From positions 28,852 to 92,851 of the forward strand of contig NZ_JASISS010000012.1 of the NCBI RefSeq assembly GCF_030063195.1: a stretch of 64,000 nt of DNA, given 5' to 3'. Below the pieces are notes generated by a model. That model saw only the letters and a program-made list of their open reading frames with translations, made no database searches and was not told where the DNA came from. This document shows positions 58,687 to 64,000 of this stretch, piece by piece (the stretch's first letter is position 1; each line of letters starts with the position of its first letter). The position numbers and the translations under genes are program-made. The stretch comes from Cryobacterium sp. PH31-AA6. Lineage in GTDB: Bacteria > Actinomycetota > Actinomycetes > Actinomycetales > Microbacteriaceae.

Positions 58687-59475
58687 ATGGAATCCGTCGT
58701 CGTGCCCCAGACCCTCCCGCGCCGAGCCCTCGTGCGCCGTCCGGCGCGCAATCTCGCCGACGGGCTCCTGACCCACATCGAGCGTGTCGCGGTCGACCCG
58801 GCGCTGGCGCAGGAGCAGTGGCACGGGTACGTCGCGGCCCTCGCGGCCGAGGGGTGGGAAACCATCGAGGTCGAGCCGGCCCCTGAGCTGCCGGACTCCG
58901 TCTTCATCGAGGACGCCGTGATCATGTTCGGCGACCTCGCCGTCGTCGCGAGTCCGGGCGCCGACGCTCGGCGCGGAGAGACGGCGGGGGCCGAGGCCGC
59001 CGTGACCCGGCTCGGCATCCCCGTTCGGCACCTCGCACTGCCCGGCACCCTCGACGGCGGCGACGTGCTCAAGGTGGGCCGCACGGTGTACGTCGGGAGG
59101 AGCCTCCGCACCAACGACGCGGGCATCGACCAGCTGCGCAGCATCCTCGCCCCCCGCGGCTACACGGTCGTCGCCGTGCCGATCAGCCGCGCCCTGCACC
59201 TGAAGACGGCGGTCACGGCGCTGCCGGACGGCACCGTGATCGGGTTCCCCCCGCTCGTCGACGACCCGTCGGTGTTCCTGAACTTCCTGCCCGTTCCGGA
59301 GGCGCACGGCACCGCGGTCGTCGTGCTCGACGACCGCACCGTGCTGATGTCCTCCGCCGCCCCGCGCTCGGCCGCACTCTTCGCCGAACGCGGCTACCGG
59401 GTGGTCGCCGTCGACATCTCCGAGTTCGAAAAACTGGAGGGCTGCGTGACCTGCCTCAGCGTGCGCGTGCGCTGA
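58687..59475 (+). CDS. Dimethylarginine dimethylaminohydrolase (DDAH)-type hydrolase
   Basis: A 262-residue guanidine-modifying enzyme (pentein fold) that hydrolyses NG,NG-dimethylarginine or arginine-like compounds. PDSVFIEDAVIMF (substrate Asp/Glu), LPGTLDGGDVLKVG, the catalytic His in SRALHLKTAVTAL and the C-terminal nucleophile Cys256 in EGCVTCLSV are all present. ATG at 58687 is chosen for the conserved start; a frame upstream crosses the hairpin region. The Cys-rich end (Cys253, Cys256) is normal for this group. Confidence 0.9.
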   Translation: MESVVVPQTLPRRALVRRPARNLADGLLTHIERVAVDPALAQEQWHGYVAALAAEGWETIEVEPAPELPDSVFIEDAVIMFGDLAVVASPGADARRGETAGAEAAVTRLGIPVRHLALPGTLDGGDVLKVGRTVYVGRSLRTNDAGIDQLRSILAPRGYTVVAVPISRALHLKTAVTALPDGTVIGFPPLVDDPSVFLNFLPVPEAHGTAVVVLDDRTVLMSSAAPRSAALFAERGYRVVAVDISEFEKLEGCVTCLSVRVR

Positions 59476-59481
59476 CTTTTT
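59457..59481 (+). terminator. Weak terminator overlapping the DDAH stop
   Basis: CAGCG / CGCTG short stem closing at the stop codon, followed by AC and five T. Short stem, so only tentative. Confidence 0.35.
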
Positions 59482-59486
59482 GCCCC

Positions 59487-59515
59487 TTGCGTCCGGAGAA
59501 TTTCGGTCGTAGTCT
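59487..59515 (+). promoter_or_regulatory. Promoter of the leader ORF and ABC exporter
   Basis: TTGCGT (59487-59492), exactly 17 bases, TAGTCT (59510-59515). Transcription from about 59522 would give a 370-base leader before the ABC gene, containing the 29-codon ORF. Confidence 0.65.
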
Positions 59516-59573
59516 AAAAGGCTGCCTGATCAGGGGGGCACAGCACCGCACACCACGCGCTCAGGAGGCCGAC

Positions 59574-59663
59574 ATGACAAAGACAGCACAGCGAAAGCTC
59601 GCAACGACTGCGAACCTCGGCGCTGCCTCTGGCGCTCGCCTCCGCTCTTCCAGCGCCGCCTAA
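59574..59663 (+). CDS. 29-residue leader peptide ORF (putative attenuator)
   Basis: Short ORF with a perfect AGGAGG Shine-Dalgarno (59563-59568) at 5-base spacing, the best ribosome site in the region, reading [20 protein letters not shown] and then ARLRSSSAA. Basic and Ser/Ala-rich, with no membrane span or domain. It lies in the long 5' leader of the ABC exporter operon. The hexamer GGCGCT occurs twice in it (59619, 59631) and its complement AGCGCC occurs at its end (59652) and just after it (59686), allowing alternative stems. This suggests a translated leader that senses ribosome stalling; an ordinary small protein is the alternative. Confidence 0.55.
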   Translation: MTKTAQRKLATTANLGAASGARLRSSSAA

Positions 59664-59893
59664 CCGGCCAGGATCCGCGGGCGACAGCGCCGGAGCGGCA
59701 CGGCAGGCGAGGCCCAGGCACGGCTCAGGCCCGCCCACGCCCCGCACCACGCTCGCACCGGACCCCGCACGCTCTGCACGTAACGGATGCCCGGCATCCA
59801 CCATCGCCGACGGACACGATCGTCACCGGCGCCCACAGGCGCCCCGCCACGCCTCACGCCGTATGCCTCACACTGACACTTCAGGACTCACAC
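59664..59893 (+). promoter_or_regulatory. Structured 5' leader of the ABC exporter operon
   Basis: 230 untranslated bases between the leader ORF and the first ABC gene. Visible inverted repeats: CAGCGCCGGAG (59685-59695) complementary to CTCGGCGCTG inside the ORF; GGCCC/GGCC(C) arms near 59709-59735; GGATGCC-C-GGCATCC near 59784-59798; GGCGCC-CACA-GGCGCC near 59829-59844. No U-run terminator is seen, so control, if any, would be translational or Rho-linked. Confidence 0.4.
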
Positions 59894-61750
59894 GTGACCA
59901 CGCTCACCGACCAGGACCATCCGTTCGACGCCGCAGGGGGCACCCCGCCCAGCCGGAAGAGCACCTTCCGAACCCTGCTCCGTCTCTACCCGTACTCCAA
60001 GGCGGCACTGCCGCGCCTCAGTCTCGGCATGCTCGCCGCGCTCCTCGCGGCGCTGGTCGCCCTGGCCATTCCCCAGGTGCTGCAGCGCCTCGTCGACGGA
60101 GCGCTATCCCGGCAGGACTCCTCGCAAATCTGGCCGGCCGTGATCATCATCCTCGGCCTCGGCGTGCTCGAGGCGGTGCTCATCGCGCTCCGGCGCTGGT
60201 TCGTGCTCGGACCGGGCACGCACATCGAGGCCAGGATGCGCAACGCCCTGTACGCCAGGTTGCAGGACCTTCCGGTCTCCTTCCACGACAAGTGGCCGAG
60301 CGGCCAGCTGCTCTCCCGCGCCGTGAGCGATCTCAACCAGATCCGGCGCTGGATCTCGTTCGGGCTCGTGCTTCTCGTGGTCAACCTGGTCACGATCGTG
60401 ATCGGCGCCATCATCCTGGTCTCGATGAGCTGGGTCCTCGGCATCATCTTCCTGGTCAGCTCCGTGCCGCTGTGGATCGTCGGCTACCTCTTCGAGGAGA
60501 AATACTCGATCGTGGCGCGCCGCAGCCAGGACCAGGCCGGGGATCTGGCGACGGCCGTCGAGGAGTCGGTGCACGGCATCCGCGTGCTCAAGGCCTTTGG
60601 GCGCGGCTCGTTCGCCCTGAAGAACTTCTCCGCGCAGGCCGAAAGCCTGCGTGGCACCGAAATCGAGAAGGCCCGCGCGATCGCCGGCATCTGGCTCTGG
60701 CTGCTGCTCGTGCCCGACGTCGCCTTCGCGCTCTGCCTCGTCGCCGGCGTCTGGTTGGCCGGCCAGGACCAGCTCACCGTGGGGGGCCTCGTCGCGTTCT
60801 TCGCCACGGCGACCGTTCTTCGCTGGCCGATCGAATCGATCGGTTTCCTGCTGTCGATGACCTTCGACACGCGCACCGCCACCGACCGGTTCTTCGATGT
60901 GCTCGACGCCCCGAACACGATCACCGACCCGCAAAACCCGATGACCATTGACCGCCCGCGTGGACGGCTGGCGTTCGAGGACGTGCACTTTCGCTACCCC
61001 GACTCTCCCGCCCGCTTCCCCGATCTGCTCGACGGCATCGACCTGGTGCTCGAACCGGGGGAGACGATGGCCCTGGTCGGTCTGACCGGGTCGGGCAAGT
61101 CGACGCTCACGGCGCTCACCACCCGCCTCTACGACGTCACGGCGGGTGCGGTGACCTTGGACGGCGTTGACGTGCGGGCTCTCGGGCGTGAGGAACTGCG
61201 CCGACACCTCGCGATGGCGTTCGAAGACGCGACTCTGTTCTCGGCATCCGTGCGCGACAACGTGCTGCTCGGCCGCCCCGAGTGGGCCGAACCATCCGGT
61301 GACGCGGATGCTGCGCTCGAGGAGGCGCTGCAGGTCGCCCAGGCGGGCTTCGTCCACGACCTCCCCCAGGGCGTGGACACCCTCGTCGGCGAGGAGGGAA
61401 TGTCCCTCTCCGGCGGCCAGCGGCAACGGCTCGCCCTCGCCCGCGCCGTCGCCGCCAAACCGGCGGTGCTCGTGCTTGACGACCCGTTGTCGGCGCTCGA
61501 CGTGGACACCGAGGCGCTCGTCGAGGCCGCGTTGCGCGACGTGCTCGCCTCGACCACTGCGCTGGTCGTGGCCCACCGGCCGTCCACGGTCATGCTGGCC
61601 GATCGGGTGGCGCTGCTGCAGAACGGTCGGATCACCGCGGTCGGGCGACACTCCGACCTGCTCCACGGGAACGAGCACTACAAGTTCGTCATTTCCAGCC
61701 TGGAAGACGAAGAACGACGCGAATCCGCACGGAAGGAGGTGACGCTGTGA
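59894..61750 (+). CDS. Heterodimeric ABC exporter subunit 1 (degenerate Walker B)
   Basis: A 618-residue half-transporter: six membrane helices within about 40-325, then an ATPase domain. Walker [10 protein letters not shown] 396-404, Q-loop position Glu444 (MAFEDATLF, normally Gln), signature LSGGQ 505-509, Walker B VLVLDD with Asp530 where the catalytic Glu should be, H-loop His561. This is the pattern of the non-catalytic-site subunit of BmrCD/TM287-288-type exporters. GTG at 59894; no strong ribosome site. The following gene overlaps by four bases. Substrates are probably drugs, lipids or peptides; not decided here. Confidence 0.92.
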   Translation: MTTLTDQDHPFDAAGGTPPSRKSTFRTLLRLYPYSKAALPRLSLGMLAALLAALVALAIPQVLQRLVDGALSRQDSSQIWPAVIIILGLGVLEAVLIALRRWFVLGPGTHIEARMRNALYARLQDLPVSFHDKWPSGQLLSRAVSDLNQIRRWISFGLVLLVVNLVTIVIGAIILVSMSWVLGIIFLVSSVPLWIVGYLFEEKYSIVARRSQDQAGDLATAVEESVHGIRVLKAFGRGSFALKNFSAQAESLRGTEIEKARAIAGIWLWLLLVPDVAFALCLVAGVWLAGQDQLTVGGLVAFFATATVLRWPIESIGFLLSMTFDTRTATDRFFDVLDAPNTITDPQNPMTIDRPRGRLAFEDVHFRYPDSPARFPDLLDGIDLVLEPGETMALVGLTGSGKSTLTALTTRLYDVTAGAVTLDGVDVRALGREELRRHLAMAFEDATLFSASVRDNVLLGRPEWAEPSGDADAALEEALQVAQAGFVHDLPQGVDTLVGEEGMSLSGGQRQRLALARAVAAKPAVLVLDDPLSALDVDTEALVEAALRDVLASTTALVVAHRPSTVMLADRVALLQNGRITAVGRHSDLLHGNEHYKFVISSLEDEERRESARKEVTL

Positions 61751-63552
61751 GCGTCACCGGAGTAGAAGGAGAGGAACGCAGCAACTTCAGCGCCGCGGAA
61801 AGCAAACAGATCCGCGCCAGGTCGCTGCGCCTGCTCGGGTCGCTGCTCGCGCCCGTGCGCTGGCCGGTGATCGCGGCGATGCTCGTCGTCGTGCTCTCAA
61901 CCGCCGCGCAGGTGGCCGGTCCGGCGCTGATCGCCTACGGCATCGACCGGGGGCTGCCGGCGCTGCTGAACCAGGACTGGTTCCCGCTCGCCGCCACCGG
62001 GGTCGTCTACCTGTTCGCGGGCGTGATCGGTGCCGGCCTGATCGCCTGGTACACGCTGATGTCGGCCCGGATCAGCCAGGGCGTGCTGATCGACCTGCGC
62101 AAGCGGGTCTTCCTGCACACCCAGCGGTTGAGTCTGGAATTCCACGAGTCGTACACCTCCGGGCGGATCATCTCCCGGCAGACGAGCGACCTCGACGCCA
62201 TCCGCGAGCTGCTCGACTCCGGCATCAACCAGCTCGTGCAGGGTCTGCTCTACATGACGTTCACCGCGATCGCCCTGTTCGCGCTCGACGGCCTGAGCGG
62301 GCTGGTCCTCTTCGGTGCCCTGGTGCCGCTGCTCATCCTCACCCGGTGGTTCCAGGTGCGGTCGCAGACACTGTTCCGGCAGTCTCGCACCGCGTCGGCG
62401 AGCCTGATCGTGCAGTTCGTGGAGACGATGACGGGAATCCGCGCGGTCAAGGCGTTCCGGGCCGAGAAGCGCAACGAGAAGGTCTTCGGCACCCTCGTCG
62501 AGGACTACCGGAAGGTGAACGGCCGGGTCATCCAGCTGTTCGGCATCTTCGATCCCGGCCTCGTTTTGATCGGAAACGTCGCGGTCGCCGTGGTGCTGCT
62601 GGTCGGCGGGTTCCGGGTCGCGGAGGGACAGCTCGCCATCGGCGCACTGCTCGCGGCGCTGCTCTACACCCGGCGGTTCTTCGACCCGATGGAGGACATG
62701 GCGATGTTCTACAACTCGTACCAGTCGGCCGCCGCCGCACTGGAGAAGATCTCCGGCGTGCTCGAGGAACACCCCGGCGTACCGGACCCGGTCGCTCCGG
62801 TCGACCTGTGGACAGCGCACGGCCTGGTGGATTTCGACGGGGTGAGCTTCGGGTACCAGAGCGACCGGGTCATCCTGCCCCGATTCGACCTGTCGATCCC
62901 GGCCGGGCAGACCATCGCCCTGGTCGGGTCGACGGGTGCGGGCAAATCGACCCTGGCCAAGCTGATGGCCCGGTTCTACGACCCGTCCGACGGCCGGGTC
63001 TCCCTCGACGGGGTCGACCTGCGCGACCTGCACCCGAAGGACCTGCGGCGCGCGATCGTCATGGTCACCCAGGAGGCGTACCTGTTCAGCGGGTCCGTCG
63101 CGGAGAACATCGCGATCGGCAGACCGGATGCCACGCCCGCGGAGATCGTCGCGGCGGCGCGGGCGGTCGGCGCGCACGACTTCATCGAGGGGCTGCCCGG
63201 CGGTTACGACACCGACGTGAACAAGCGCGGCGGTCGGGTCTCGGCGGGGCAGCGGCAGCTGATCTCGTTCGCGCGGGCATTCCTCGCCGACCCGGCCGTG
63301 CTCATCCTCGACGAGGCGACGTCGAGCCTGGACATCCCGAGCGAACGGCTTGTGCAGCAGGCCCTGCAGACGCTGCTGGCCGACCGCACCGCCGTGATCA
63401 TCGCGCACCGGCTGTCGACGGTGGCGATCGCCGACCGGGTGCTCGTGATGGAGCACGGCCGGGTCGTCGAGGACGGCACCCCGGCCGACCTCATCGCGGG
63501 CACGGGCCGCTTCGCCCAGGTGCACGCGGCCTGGCGGGAGTCGCTCGTTTAG
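61747..63552 (+). CDS. Heterodimeric ABC exporter subunit 2 (catalytic Walker B, degenerate signature)
   Basis: A 601-residue half-transporter with six membrane helices in about 35-315. ATPase domain: Walker [10 protein letters not shown] 394-402, canonical Q442 (MVTQEAYLF), signature changed to VSAGQ 498-502, Walker B VLILDE with Glu523, H-loop His554. It complements subunit 1: its own Walker sites pair with the normal LSGGQ of subunit 1 to make one active site, while its altered signature meets the degenerate Walker B of subunit 1. GTG at 61747 overlaps the previous stop (GTGA), so the two are made together. Confidence 0.93.
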   Translation: MSVTGVEGEERSNFSAAESKQIRARSLRLLGSLLAPVRWPVIAAMLVVVLSTAAQVAGPALIAYGIDRGLPALLNQDWFPLAATGVVYLFAGVIGAGLIAWYTLMSARISQGVLIDLRKRVFLHTQRLSLEFHESYTSGRIISRQTSDLDAIRELLDSGINQLVQGLLYMTFTAIALFALDGLSGLVLFGALVPLLILTRWFQVRSQTLFRQSRTASASLIVQFVETMTGIRAVKAFRAEKRNEKVFGTLVEDYRKVNGRVIQLFGIFDPGLVLIGNVAVAVVLLVGGFRVAEGQLAIGALLAALLYTRRFFDPMEDMAMFYNSYQSAAAALEKISGVLEEHPGVPDPVAPVDLWTAHGLVDFDGVSFGYQSDRVILPRFDLSIPAGQTIALVGSTGAGKSTLAKLMARFYDPSDGRVSLDGVDLRDLHPKDLRRAIVMVTQEAYLFSGSVAENIAIGRPDATPAEIVAAARAVGAHDFIEGLPGGYDTDVNKRGGRVSAGQRQLISFARAFLADPAVLILDEATSSLDIPSERLVQQALQTLLADRTAVIIAHRLSTVAIADRVLVMEHGRVVEDGTPADLIAGTGRFAQVHAAWRESLV

Positions 63553-63593
63553 TCGCTGCGCCCCGCCCCGCCCCGAACTCGGGGCCCGCGGTA

Positions 63594-63631
63594 CGGAAGC
63601 GGGCGCGCCGCTGAACGCGGGCCCGCTTCCG
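63594..63631. terminator. Hairpin after the ABC exporter operon
   Basis: CGGAAGCGGGC (63594-63604) pairs perfectly with GCCCGCTTCCG (63621-63631) over 11 bases with a 16-base loop; no T run. It ends the ABC operon and shares the (C/G)CTTCCGCA motif with the palindromes at 29451 and 30708. Confidence 0.55.
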
Positions 63632-63649
63632 CAACGTGCGCCGCGAGGG

Positions 63650-63717
63650 TGCAGCGACGGTGCGGCGACGGCGCGGGTGCGGCGCGGGTGCGGCGACGGC
63701 GCGGGTGCGGCGTGCGG
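63650..63717. repeat. Short GC tandem repeats between the ABC operon and the cupin gene
   Basis: Identical 17-base copies GCGGCGACGGCGCGGGT at 63662-63678 and 63690-63706 with a shorter GCGCGGGTGCG copy between them. Non-coding, next to the stop of the convergent cupin-like gene. Confidence 0.7.
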
Positions 63718-64000
63718 CTACTCGGGGGCGACGGGTCCGAGCGGCATCGCCCCGGCATCCGTTGGCGGCGTCGGCGCGGGTTCCTTCAGCTCGAAGAAGA
63801 TCGTGTGGGTCTGCGTGCTGCCCGTGTTCTCACCGGAGTGCTCCTGCGCCGCCAGCCAGCGGGCCTCGCCGGCCGGCAGGACAACGTCGAGTTCCCGGCC
63901 GTTCGCCGACAGTCGCCGGCTGAACGAGCTCAGCGTGAACATCACGCTGTCGGGATGCGCATGGGGGGTGGTCTTGTCGCCGGGGGAGTCCAGATACTGC
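63718..64000 (-). CDS. Cupin-like protein, C-terminal part (start outside the window)
   Basis: The minus-strand frame is open to the window edge and gives 93 residues plus stop. It contains TPHAHPDSVMFTLSSF and QTHTIFFELKE, the His/Glu-rich strand pattern of a small cupin barrel, and ends in a Pro/Thr-rich tail. Substrate unknown. Start not visible; GTG/ATG at 63945/63942 are internal because the conserved PHAHPDS precedes them. Confidence 0.6.
   Translation of the reverse strand, partial: QYLDSPGDKTTPHAHPDSVMFTLSSFSRRLSANGRELDVVLPAGEARWLAAQEHSGENTGSTQTHTIFFELKEPAPTPPTDAGAMPLGPVAPE

Noticed and set aside
59514..59804. Minus-strand Cys-rich ORF opposite the leader region
   Set aside because: No ribosome site and it covers the promoter and leader of the plus-strand operon; Gly/Arg/Ala bias of a shadow frame.

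Overview
The window looks like a core chromosomal segment of a high-GC actinobacterium, most probably a member of the Microbacteriaceae (Cryobacterium/Leifsonia-like; genus not settled). The basis is the gene order rplQ-truA-rplM-rpsI-glmM-coaA-glmS-acpS-alr-tsaE-tsaB-rimI-tsaD-groES, the sucC-sucD-PerM-like-purN-purH block shared with mycobacteria, strong GAC/GCC/CTG codon preference, frequent GTG starts, and GuaB accompanied by GuaB3. There is no phage, insertion sequence, CRISPR array, rRNA or tRNA gene that I can see.

Layout. 0-3.2 kb: the end of rplQ with its terminator, a minus-strand O-acyltransferase with an SGNH domain, and truA. 3.2-13 kb: ribosomal proteins L13/S9, amino-sugar synthesis (glmM, glmS), coaA, then a tight acpS-alr-tsaE-tsaB-rimI-tsaD operon. 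13-16.6 kb: two small membrane proteins, a THUMP-like methyltransferase, groES under a double CIRCE control region, and rarD. 16.7-23.3 kb: a branched-chain amino-acid uptake locus, with two substrate-binding lipoproteins (one much shortened) on the plus strand facing a livHMGF operon on the minus strand; LivH carries an extra exported N-terminal domain. 23.5-35.8 kb: guanine nucleotide synthesis (guaB, guaB3, guaA) interleaved with a MalY/PatB aminotransferase, glpD, an AbiEi-type/endonuclease-like gene bracketed by GC-rich repeats, a K+/H+ antiporter pair, SURF1 and DUF3817. 35.8-43.9 kb: a flavoprotein reductase, small membrane proteins, a Bax-inhibitor-1 protein, a GDPD phosphodiesterase, a PcrA/UvrD helicase and a FUSC transporter. 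44-46.8 kb: a three-gene flavin redox operon (ferric-reductase-like membrane protein, secreted FMN-binding protein, ApbE). 47-50 kb: a MarR regulator divergent from an F420/NADP-type oxidoreductase across a large palindrome, DUF3054 and a VIT1/CCC1 transporter. 50-58.6 kb: sucCD, a PerM-like protein, purNH, an MscS channel and a Leu/Val-type dehydrogenase. 58.7-64 kb: a dimethylargininase, a promoter with a 29-codon leader ORF, a heterodimeric ABC exporter with one degenerate ATP site, and the end of a cupin-like gene.

Most genes are housekeeping. The observations most worth following are the leader ORF with alternative complementary hexamers before the ABC exporter, the flavinylation operon, the nested MarR operator, a repeated pattern of a -10 hexamer 6-8 bases before the start codon (leaderless genes), the LivH fusion, the shortened paralogue of the LIV binding protein, and GC-rich palindromes and tandem repeats between genes, two of which bracket the AbiEi-like gene.
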